NCBI GenBank assembly: GCA_052139595.1
Contig: JBKQWK010000283.1
Coordinates: 1 to 14,854, forward strand
Length of the DNA stretch: 14,854 bases
From: JBKQWK01 sp052139595
Lineage (GTDB): Bacteria > Actinomycetota > Thermoleophilia > UBA2241
Direction: 5' to 3'
In this document: positions 1 through 6,891 of the stretch, piece after piece
Layout of the letters: each line of letters opens with the position of its first letter
How positions within the stretch are numbered: position 1 is the stretch's first letter
Made by a program: the position numbers and the translations under genes
Notes under the pieces: generated by a model
The model's input: only the letters and a program-made list of their open reading frames with translations
The model's database searches: none
Told to the model about the DNA's origin: nothing

Positions 1-324
1 CGCCTCTTGGCGCGCGAGCGCGAGACCGGTTCACAGCACGACCTCGGCCGCGCCGCGCGCGCGGCCAACGCGCGCGGCGCGTTCACGCTACTGCCCGGTG
101 TCGTACAGGCATCAGAAAAGCTAAAGCGGGTAGTTATCGTTGACGACGTATACACTACTGGTGAGACGTTGAACTCATGTGCGACAGTGCTTGTGAATGC
201 CGGCTTTGAGCCATTTGTGTTTACTTTTGCGCGCACCGTGCGTGCGTCTTTTCATGTAGCCCGTTCTGCCGTGCCGGCGCAACTGACAGCTAGCCGCCGC
301 GCCGGCGCCTCAACCGCAAGCTAG
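1..324 (+). CDS. comF: ComF-family phosphoribosyltransferase, C-terminal part (cut by window edge)
   Basis: The frame is open from the first base of the window, so this is the 3' part of a longer gene. The visible 107 residues carry the RxTGSQ…L…R…N..GAF pattern of ComFC/GntX-type proteins. They are followed by the PRPP-binding motif VVIVDDVYTTGET at about residues 43–55, where the adjacent Asp pair contacts the ribose phosphate. The family belongs to the type I phosphoribosyltransferase fold. In naturally competent bacteria it helps take up single-stranded DNA, but most members, including those in non-competent species, have no proven substrate. The N-terminal zinc-finger part, if present, lies outside the window. 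The stop is 19 bases before hpf, so the two are probably co-transcribed. Synonymous codon choice around the PRPP loop (CTA, GTA, ACT) is less GC-rich than in the neighbours. The family call is firm; the biological role is not. Confidence 0.9.
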   Translation, partial: RLLARERETGSQHDLGRAARAANARGAFTLLPGVVQASEKLKRVVIVDDVYTTGETLNSCATVLVNAGFEPFVFTFARTVRASFHVARSAVPAQLTASRRAGASTAS

Positions 325-343
325 GCGAGAAGGAGCGACGTCC

Positions 344-937
344 ATGAAGATTCAGATCAAGGGCCGCAATGTCGCCGTTACCGACGCAATGCAGGAGTAC
401 GCCGAAGAGAAGCTTTCGCGTGTGCATCGCTTGCTGCAGGAGCGTCATATCGATGAGGTGAGTCGAGTCGAGCTGGAGCTGATGGTCGAGAAAAACCCCA
501 GCATCGCCAATCCCAATATCGCTGAAGCGACAATTTTCACCCGCGGGCCCGTGATCCGCGCCAAAGAGTCGTCGACCGACATGTATGCATCGATCGATCT
601 GGTGGCCGACAAGCTGCAACGCCGGGTCAAGAAGTATCACGACAAGGTTCATCGCAAGAATCCTCGCCACGGCCAGGTGCTCAACCTGCTGACCAGCGAT
701 GTGCCAGAAGAAGAGACCACGATGCTGGCGGCCGACGAGATAGAGACCGACGACGGCCACATCGTCAAGACCAAGCAGTTCGCGCTCAAGCCGATGACGG
801 TCGACGAAGCGACCTTGCAACTCGAGTTGGTGGGCCACGATTTCTTCGTGTTCACCAATGTCGAGACGAGCGACACGAACGTCGTCTACCGTCGCAACGA
901 TGGGCACTACGGACTGATCGAACCGGCCCAGAATTAG
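344..937 (+). CDS. hpf: Ribosome hibernation-promoting factor, long form
   Basis: 197 residues. The N-terminal S30AE domain spans about residues 1–105 (MKIQIKGRNVAVTDAMQEY at the start, then a basic RRVKKYHDKVHRK segment). A variable acidic linker follows. A C-terminal dimerisation domain occupies about 140–195 and carries the conserved KQFALKPMTVDEA, GHDFFVF and NVVYRRNDGHYGLIEP elements. In this family the N-domain sits in the decoding centre of the 30S subunit, and the C-domain pairs two ribosomes into an inactive 100S particle during stationary phase or stress. Both domains are complete and the length is typical of the long form, so no separate RMF partner is expected. AAGGAG at 330–335 lies 8 bases before the ATG. 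It sits between comF and secA, a common arrangement in Gram-positive-type genomes. Confidence 0.96.
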   Translation: MKIQIKGRNVAVTDAMQEYAEEKLSRVHRLLQERHIDEVSRVELELMVEKNPSIANPNIAEATIFTRGPVIRAKESSTDMYASIDLVADKLQRRVKKYHDKVHRKNPRHGQVLNLLTSDVPEEETTMLAADEIETDDGHIVKTKQFALKPMTVDEATLQLELVGHDFFVFTNVETSDTNVVYRRNDGHYGLIEPAQN

Positions 938-991
938 GGCGGCGGCGCGCCGGCGGTGGCGTCGCCGACGCGCTCGGAGGATTATTGTCAC

Positions 992-3649
992 ATGAGTATT
1001 GTAGATAAGCTGCTGCACGCGGGCGAGGGCAGGCGTATGAAGCGCCTGCTCGAGCAGGTGCAGGCGATCAACGCTCTCGAGCCCGAGGTCGAGGCGTTCA
1101 GCGACGATCAGCTGCGCCAGCGCACGGCCGACTTCAAGCAGCGGGTTGCCAACGGCGAGCCGCTCGACGATCTGCTGTTCGAGGCGTTTGCGACGGCCCG
1201 CGAAGCGGGCCGTCGGGCGCTGGGTATGCGTCCTTTCGACGTGCAGCTCGTCGGCGGCATTGTGCTCCACGAGGGAGACATCGCCGAGATGAAGACCGGC
1301 GAGGGCAAGACTCTGGTCGCCACCCTGCCGATGTATCTGAACGCGCTTGCCGGTAAAGGCACGCACCTGGTCACCGTCAATGATTATCTGGCCAAGCGCG
1401 ATGCCGAGTGGATGGGCCAGGTCTACCGCTTCCTCGGGCTTGAGGTGGGCGTCATTCAGGCGATGATGACGCCCGAGCAGCGACGTGCTGCTTACGCTGC
1501 CGATGTTACCTATGGCACCAACAGCGAGTTTGGTTTCGACTACTTGCGTGACAACATGGCTATGCGCCGCGAGCACTGCGTACAGCGCGGTCATGCCTTC
1601 TGCATCGTTGATGAGGTCGATAGCATCCTCGTCGACGAGGCGCGCACGCCACTCATCATCAGTGGCGCGCCGGAGACAGCACCCGACATGTATCGCAAGT
1701 TCGCGCGCGTGGTGCCCCGTCTCATCCCTGGCGAAGACTACGAGGTTGACGAAAAGCAGCGGACCGTCGCCGTCACCGAGTCCGGTGTCGCCAAAGTTGA
1801 AAAGGCGCTCGACATCGACAACCTCTACAAGGAGTCTAACGGCGCCCTTGTGAACCACTTTCTTCAGGCGTTGCGGGCGGAGTCGCTCTATCATCGCGAC
1901 GTCGAGTACATGGTTAAAGATGGCGAGGTACTGATCGTCGACGAGTTTACCGGTCGCGTTCTTGAGGGTCGGCGCTACAGCGAGGGCCTGCATCAGGCGA
2001 TTGAGGCCAAGGAGCATGTGGCGATCCGCGAAGAGAACCAGACGCTGGCGACGATCACCCTGCAGAACTACTTTCGCATGTACGAAAAACTCGCGGGCAT
2101 GACCGGCACGGCGCACACTGAGGCCGACGAGTTTCGCGAGATTTATGGTCTCGAAGTTGTGCAGATTCCCACCAACGTCGACATGATCCGGCGCGACGAG
2201 AACGACCTCATTTTCAAGACGAAGGACGAGAAGTTCGACGCGGTCGTCCAGGACATCGTCGCCCGCGAGCAGAAGGGCCAGCCGGTGCTCGTCGGCACGG
2301 TCTCGGTCGAGGTCAGCGAGCATCTGTCGTCGCTGCTCGAACGCCACGGTGTGCAGCACAACGTTCTCAATGCCAAGCAGCACGAGCGCGAGGCTGAAAT
2401 CATCAAGGACGCCGGCCAGGCGCGGGCAGTCACCATCGCCACCAACATGGCCGGTCGTGGCGTCGATATCAAGCTTGGTGATGGTGTGCGCGAACTCGGC
2501 GGCCTGTACGTCCTCGGTACCGAGCGCCACGAGAGCCGGCGCATCGATAACCAGCTTCGTGGCCGCTCCGGCCGGCAGGGCGACCCCGGCGAAAGCCGCT
2601 TCTACTTGTCTGCCGAGGACGATTTGATTCGCTTGTTCAGCGGCGACCGCATGTACCGTATTCTCGATCGTCTTGGCCCCGGCGAGGGCGAACCGATCGA
2701 GCACAAAATGCTCAGCGGCGTCGTCGAACGCGCCCAGAAGAAGGTTGAAGAACTCAACTTCATGCGCCGCAAGACGGTGCTCAAATACGATGAGGTGATG
2801 AACGAGCAGCGCCGCGTCATTTACGATCAGCGTAATCGCATCCTCAACGGCGAAGATTTTGGTGAGCAGGTTCGCGAGATGCTCGCCGAGCAGATTTCGG
2901 TCGTCGTGCGTTCGCATGTTGCCGGCCAGCAGTACCCAGAGGACTGGGATCTCGAGGCGCTGGTGGTCGGCTTGCGCACGCTCTACGAACCGACGCTTGA
3001 CCTTGAGCATATTGATCGTGCGGGGATGGATGTTGACGACCTTGACGAGCTCGTGGTCGACGATGCCCTGGCACAGTACGAGCAGCGCGAAGCCGACTTG
3101 GGTGCCGATAAGATGCGCGATGTCGAACGGGCGGTGATGCTGCAGATCATTGATACGCGCTGGAAAGACACCCTGCTCGACATGGATTATCTGCAGGAGG
3201 GCATCCATTTGCGTGCCCTCGGGCAGCGCGACCCGTTGGTCGAGTACAAGTCCGAAGGTTTCAACCTCTTTCAAGACATGCTTGAGGGCATCAAGCAGAG
3301 CACGGTAACGACGCTGCTCAAAAACAACTCACAGGATCTGCTCTACTTCGCCGCCATGACCTTTGATGAGCCGTTCGCGGCGGTGAACTATACGAGCGGT
3401 GACGACCTCGCCTACGAGACGTCGTTCGCTGCCGCTGCCCAGGCGGGCAGCGGCAGCCTGAGCGTCTACGACGGTGTCGAGGGCGCCGCCGGGACGATGA
3501 ACGCTGGCGCTGGCGCGCAACGCTTCAAAGAAGCACAGAGCGCCGGCGGCGTGGCTGTACAGCAGCGGGTGGTTACCGAGAAGGTCGGCCGCAACGACCC
3601 GTGTCCGTGCGGCTCCGGCAAGAAGTACAAGAAGTGTCACGGGGCGTGA
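992..3649 (+). CDS. secA: Protein translocase subunit SecA
   Basis: 885 residues. SecA is the ATP-driven motor that pushes unfolded preproteins through the SecYEG channel; it cycles between cytosol and membrane. Visible motifs are Walker A MKTGEGKT (100–107), Walker B VDEVDS with D207/E208 followed by the SecA signature VDEARTPLIISG, the NMAGRGVDIKL helicase motif, the RGRSGRQGDPGESRF motif of the second nucleotide fold, and a C-terminal SEC-C zinc site (C871, C873, C882, H883) that in other bacteria binds SecB or ribosomes. The ATG at 992 is chosen because GGAGG at 976–980 precedes it by 11 bases and the product begins MSIVDKLLHAGE, as SecA proteins do. An upstream in-frame GTG at 956 would add 12 unconserved residues. 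A short inverted repeat (GCGTC/GACGC, 959–971) precedes the ribosome site. All core motifs are intact. Confidence 0.98.
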   Translation: MSIVDKLLHAGEGRRMKRLLEQVQAINALEPEVEAFSDDQLRQRTADFKQRVANGEPLDDLLFEAFATAREAGRRALGMRPFDVQLVGGIVLHEGDIAEMKTGEGKTLVATLPMYLNALAGKGTHLVTVNDYLAKRDAEWMGQVYRFLGLEVGVIQAMMTPEQRRAAYAADVTYGTNSEFGFDYLRDNMAMRREHCVQRGHAFCIVDEVDSILVDEARTPLIISGAPETAPDMYRKFARVVPRLIPGEDYEVDEKQRTVAVTESGVAKVEKALDIDNLYKESNGALVNHFLQALRAESLYHRDVEYMVKDGEVLIVDEFTGRVLEGRRYSEGLHQAIEAKEHVAIREENQTLATITLQNYFRMYEKLAGMTGTAHTEADEFREIYGLEVVQIPTNVDMIRRDENDLIFKTKDEKFDAVVQDIVAREQKGQPVLVGTVSVEVSEHLSSLLERHGVQHNVLNAKQHEREAEIIKDAGQARAVTIATNMAGRGVDIKLGDGVRELGGLYVLGTERHESRRIDNQLRGRSGRQGDPGESRFYLSAEDDLIRLFSGDRMYRILDRLGPGEGEPIEHKMLSGVVERAQKKVEELNFMRRKTVLKYDEVMNEQRRVIYDQRNRILNGEDFGEQVREMLAEQISVVVRSHVAGQQYPEDWDLEALVVGLRTLYEPTLDLEHIDRAGMDVDDLDELVVDDALAQYEQREADLGADKMRDVERAVMLQIIDTRWKDTLLDMDYLQEGIHLRALGQRDPLVEYKSEGFNLFQDMLEGIKQSTVTTLLKNNSQDLLYFAAMTFDEPFAAVNYTSGDDLAYETSFAAAAQAGSGSLSVYDGVEGAAGTMNAGAGAQRFKEAQSAGGVAVQQRVVTEKVGRNDPCPCGSGKKYKKCHGA

Positions 3650-4872
3650 GTCCGGGCGCCGAAGCGCACCTCGTGAATGGCTTCGATTGCCCACCGGAGC
3701 GGTCCGATACAGATAGTTACAAGTGGCAGAAGCATGGCCCGGGCGTGTTGCCGCTGTGGGTGGCCGACATGGACTTTGCGGCGCCGCCGGCCGTGGTTGC
3801 CGCCCTGCGGCAGCGAGTCGAGCACGGCGTTTACGGCTATGGTGCGATTTCGCCCACGCTGACGGCGGCGATCCTTGATCATTTGGCGAGGCAGTATGGC
3901 TGGCAGATCGACCCCGAGTGGCTGGTCTACCTGCCGGGTGTCGTGCCGGCCCTGAACCTTGCCAGTCGCGCCTTTGCCGGCGCCGGTGAGGCGGTCATGA
4001 CGGTCGTGCCGGCCTACCCGCCGTTCCTGTCGGCGCCGGCCAATCAGGACCGGCGCCTCATCACGGTGCCGGCGCATCTGCACGAGGGACGCTGGCGTCT
4101 GCCTCTCAAACAGATGGAGGCCGCACTGACGCCGCAGACGCGACTGTTTCTCTTCTGTCATCCGCATAATCCGCTTGGCCGAGCGTTCAGCAGGGGAGAG
4201 GTGGCGGCGGTTGTCGAGTTCTGCCGCCGCCACAACCTGATTCTGTGTTCGGACGAGATTCACTGCGACTTGCTGCTGGACGATGTGCGTCATGTGCCGG
4301 CGGCGACGGCCGGCGACGGCGCCGAGGCGTTCACGGTAACGCTGATGTCACCGAGCAAGACGTTCAATCTGCCGGGGCTCAACTTCGCCTTTGCCGTGAT
4401 TGCCGACGCCGCCTTGCGGCGGCGCTTTCAAACGGCTGCGGCCGGTCTGCTGCCGATGCCGAGCCCGTTGGCGGTGGCCGCCGCCGAGGCGGCCTACCGC
4501 GAAGGGGCAGAATGGCTCGTGGCTCTGCTGGCTTACCTGCGCGGCAATGCTACCGTCGTCGAGCGCTTCGTTGCCGACCTGCTGCCGACGGTTGTGACGA
4601 CACACGTGGAGGCGACGTACCTCGCCTGGCTTGACGTACGCGCGGCGGCGTTGCCAAACGCACACGAAGCCTGTTTGCGCGCCGGGGTGGCTCTCAACGA
4701 TGGTGCCGACTTTGGCGCGCCAGGCTTTTTGCGACTCAATTTCGCCTGCTCGCGGAGCACGCTCGATGAGGGCTTGCGCCGCGTGCAGCGCGCGCTGTAC
4801 GCGGCGCCGGCTGGGTCGAACGGCGGCGGCCGCCGACCCGCCGCCGACCAACCCGCCGGCGGCGCTTCGTGA
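3646..4872 (+). CDS. PatB/MalY-type PLP-dependent aminotransferase or C-S beta-lyase
   Basis: About 408 residues of a fold-type I PLP enzyme of the MalY/PatB group. These enzymes usually cleave the C–S bond of cystathionine or cysteine conjugates, and some act as aminotransferases. Diagnostic elements are the N-terminal S…SYKWQ…VLPLWVADMDFAAPPAV, the aromatic loop VVPAYPPF, HPHNPLGRAFSRGE, SDEIHCDLLLD (D203 would contact the pyridine nitrogen), SPSKTFNLPGL with PLP lysine K238, and FLRLNFA with the carboxylate-binding Arg. The start is uncertain. GTG at 3646 overlaps the secA stop (GTGA) and suggests translational coupling; GTG at 3673 also fits the family N-terminus. Neither has a strong ribosome site. 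The last 20 or so residues are low-complexity Ala/Gly/Pro/Arg. It sits between secA and prfB, which are adjacent in many genomes. Substrate cannot be decided from sequence. Confidence 0.88.
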   Translation: MSPGAEAHLVNGFDCPPERSDTDSYKWQKHGPGVLPLWVADMDFAAPPAVVAALRQRVEHGVYGYGAISPTLTAAILDHLARQYGWQIDPEWLVYLPGVVPALNLASRAFAGAGEAVMTVVPAYPPFLSAPANQDRRLITVPAHLHEGRWRLPLKQMEAALTPQTRLFLFCHPHNPLGRAFSRGEVAAVVEFCRRHNLILCSDEIHCDLLLDDVRHVPAATAGDGAEAFTVTLMSPSKTFNLPGLNFAFAVIADAALRRRFQTAAAGLLPMPSPLAVAAAEAAYREGAEWLVALLAYLRGNATVVERFVADLLPTVVTTHVEATYLAWLDVRAAALPNAHEACLRAGVALNDGADFGAPGFLRLNFACSRSTLDEGLRRVQRALYAAPAGSNGGGRRPAADQPAGGAS

Positions 4873-4888
4873 GCGTCGTCATCCCAGG

Positions 4889-4894
4889 TATAAT
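4889..4894 (+). promoter_or_regulatory. Consensus −10 box just upstream of prfB (possible leaderless promoter)
   Basis: A perfect TATAAT ends 6 bases before the prfB ATG, so transcription starting at the usual distance would begin at or next to the A of the ATG and give a leaderless mRNA. No good −35 is present (TTCGTG at 4866–4871 matches poorly). The only SD-like bases before prfB are CAGG at 4885–4888, 12 bases away. Read-through from the upstream gene, 28 bases away, is equally possible. Confidence 0.45.
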
Positions 4895-4900
4895 CGTCAC

Positions 4901-6062
4901 ATGAGTATCTCTCCGACTGAAGCACTCGATCAGCTTGACCTGCTCCGCCAGCGGCTCAGCAGCGCCGGTGAGCGCCTGAGCTGGCTGCGGAGCTATCTTT
5001 GACCCCGCCAAACTGACTGCCGATATGGCTGTGCTCGAAGAGCGCATGCGGGCCGGCGATTTCTGGGACGATCAGGAGCAGGCCTCGCGGGTGTCGGCCG
5101 ACTATAGCCGCATCAAGCGCCGTCTCGCCGATTACGATGCTCTTCAGGGGCGCTTCGCCGATCTCGAGACGACAGAGGAACTGGTGCGTGAAGAGCTGAG
5201 CGGAGACGCCGTCGACGACGAACTCCTGAGCGAACTCAGCCATGGTCTGCAGACCCTCGAGCACGAACTTGAGCGTAGCGAGGAGCAACGCTTCTTCAGC
5301 GGCAAGTACGACGATGGTGGCGCCATCATGACGATCCATCCCGGCGCCGGCGGTACCGAGTCGCAGGACTGGGCCGAGATGTTGCTGCGCATGTACCTGC
5401 GCTGGTTTGAGCGCCGCGCCTTCAAGGTGGAGATGAACGAGGCGCAAGAGGGCGACGAGGCGGGGCTCAAGAGTGCCACGGTGACGATCGAAGGCGAGAA
5501 CGTTTACGGACTGCTGCAGGCCGAGAAGGGCGTCCATCGCCTGGTGCGCATGAGTCCCTTCGACTCGGCGAACCGCCGGCATACCAGCTTTGTCTCGGTC
5601 GAGATATCACCGCTCGTGTCCGAGGACGTCGAAATCGCGATCAACGACGACGATCTGCGTATCGATACCTACCGCTCCAGCGGTGCCGGTGGCCAGCACG
5701 TCAATAAGACCAGTTCGGCGGTTCGCATTACGCACATTCCCACGAACATCGTCGTACAGTGCCAGAACGAACGCTCGCAACTGCAGAACAAGGCTGTGGC
5801 GATGCGCATGCTTAAGTCCAAGCTGGTCGAACTGGAGGAGCGCAAGCTGGCCGACGAAATGGCTCGGGAGCGTGGTGAGGTTAGTGCGGTCAACTTTGGC
5901 AGTCAGATTCGCAGCTACGTGCTGCATCCGTACCAGATGGTGAAAGATCTGCGCACCGGCCATGAAGCCGGCAACGCTCAGAGTGTGCTCGATGGCGATC
6001 TTGACGGTTTCGTGCACGCCTACCTTGTCTGGCGGGCCAGCGGCAGCGCGCCGCGCAAGTAA
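4901..6062 (+). CDS. prfB: Peptide chain release factor 2 with programmed +1 frameshift
   Basis: RF2 reads UGA and UAA stops and triggers peptide release. The gene is in two frames. Codons 1–33 run from 4901 to 4999 and meet an in-frame TGA at 5000–5002. Skipping T5000 continues at GAC 5001 as DPAKLTADMAVLEERM and runs to 6062, giving 386 residues. Junction residues SYL|DPAK resemble other RF2 proteins. The tripeptide anticodon SPF is at about 218–220 and the catalytic GGQ at 263–265 within SGAGGQHVNKTSSAVR. SPF rather than PxT, together with the frameshift, identifies RF2 rather than RF1. E. coli RF2 has 365 residues, so this one is slightly longer. When RF2 is scarce, ribosomes pause at TGA and shift; when abundant, they terminate, so the site is an autoregulatory switch. 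Synthesis may also respond to the TATAAT at 4889–4894. Confidence 0.97.
4989..5003 (+). promoter_or_regulatory. RF2 programmed +1 frameshift site
   Basis: The slippery sequence is CTT (4997–4999), TGA (5000–5002), then C (5003), the known RF2 recoding site. GGAG at 4989–4992 lies four bases before CTT and matches the internal Shine-Dalgarno-like stimulator that pairs with 16S rRNA in known cases. The peptidyl-tRNA slips from CUU to UUU and GAC is read next. The protein alignment across the junction supports a real shift rather than a sequencing error. Confidence 0.95.
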
Positions 6063-6098
6063 GCCGGCGACGGCGCACCGCACCCGTAGGCCGGCCGG

Positions 6099-6114
6099 CG
6101 GCGCACCTGCGCCG
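6099..6114 (+). terminator. Weak hairpin downstream of prfB
   Basis: CGGCGC and GCGCCG form a six-pair stem with an ACCT loop, 37 bases after the prfB stop. No T-run follows, so it would be a non-canonical terminator at best. GC-rich self-complementary words are common in this sequence, which lowers confidence. Confidence 0.3.
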
Positions 6115-6193
6115 TGACTGTCGTGCCGACCGGCGCCGCGCGGCTGCGCCTTGATGGTCGCGCCGGGCAGGGTGCCTGATTGATCGTCGCGCG

Positions 6194-6216
6194 GCGCACG
6201 CAACTTGTTGCTGCGC
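6194..6216 (-). terminator. Hairpin just beyond the TetR gene (candidate terminator, possibly bidirectional)
   Basis: GCGCA…TGCGC outer arms and GCAAC…GTTGC inner arms form about ten pairs with one bulged C and a tight loop. The hairpin begins 5 bases beyond the end of the leftward TetR stop codon and lies between two convergent genes (prfB and tetR). No T-tract is present on either strand, so termination is inferred from position and stem strength only. Confidence 0.45.
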
Positions 6217-6221
6217 GGCGC

Positions 6222-6806
6222 TTATGCCTTAACCGCTGCCAGCACCATGGCGATGAGCTGGCCCTCTACGTCGGCCAGCTTGCGTTCACGATCGAACACC
6301 AGCCAGTCGAGGGCTGCCGTGACGACGATGCCGAACAGCGCCGATGCAGTGAGCTGCACATCGAGGTCGGCACGAAACTCGCCGCACTGTATGCCGCGTT
6401 CGATCGTTGCCGCCAGGACGCTGCCGTAGTGAACGCGCAGCTTGCCAATCGCATCGCGCCAATCGCGATCCAGACGCCACATCTCGCTCATGACCAGCTT
6501 GCTGAAGGCCTGGTACTGCTGAATATACGTCAGCTCGGCGTGGACGAGGGCGCGCAAGGCAGCGGTAGCGTTCGGCGTGTCCACGGTCGCCGCACGAAAG
6601 CTGGTCGCCAGCCGCTCCAGGCCGTCGTCGAGCAAGGCCGCGAAGAGTTCCGCCTTACTCTTAAAGTGGTAGTAGACGGTTCCCTTGGCGACACCGGCGC
6701 GCTCGACGATTTCGTCGACCGTTGTGCCGGTGTAGCCGCGCTCGCCAATCAGCGCCACGGCTGCCTCGAAGAGGCGATCCCGCGTACCCTGTGTGTCACG
6801 AGCCAT
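6222..6806 (-). CDS. TetR/AcrR-family transcriptional regulator
   Basis: 194 residues. The N-terminal TetR_N DNA-binding domain is clear: TRDRLFEAAVALIGERGYTGTTVDEIVERAGVAKGTVYYHF in successive helices, with the helix-turn-helix at about 29–48 and the usual K49/K51 after it. The C-terminal ligand and dimerisation part (about 60–194) is divergent, as is normal. The ATG at 6806 is preferred over the adjacent GTG at 6809 because GAGG lies seven bases before the ATG but only four before the GTG. It is last in a leftward three-gene unit after an ATPase and a YhgE/Pip protein, 85 bases beyond the latter. Such regulators usually repress a neighbouring transporter and themselves; the palindrome at 9910–9923 is the likely site. 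The ligand is unknown. Confidence 0.93.
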   Translation of the reverse strand: MARDTQGTRDRLFEAAVALIGERGYTGTTVDEIVERAGVAKGTVYYHFKSKAELFAALLDDGLERLATSFRAATVDTPNATAALRALVHAELTYIQQYQAFSKLVMSEMWRLDRDWRDAIGKLRVHYGSVLAATIERGIQCGEFRADLDVQLTASALFGIVVTAALDWLVFDRERKLADVEGQLIAMVLAAVKA

Positions 6807-6891
6807 CACTCGACCTCGTTCTCGCCGATTGCGTGCCGCCAGAGTCGAAGCGCCGGCGCTGGGTAAAACCTCATCCTGGCGCTGCCAAGTT

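Noticed and set aside
956..991. A longer SecA start at GTG 956
   Set aside because: The extra 12 residues are unlike SecA, and GGAGG at 976–980 points to the ATG at 992.
290..3274. A 994-codon open frame antisense to hpf and secA
   Set aside because: It is the mirror of two clear, conserved genes in high-GC DNA, where the antisense frame in register lacks stops. The product has no recognisable domain and no ribosome site.
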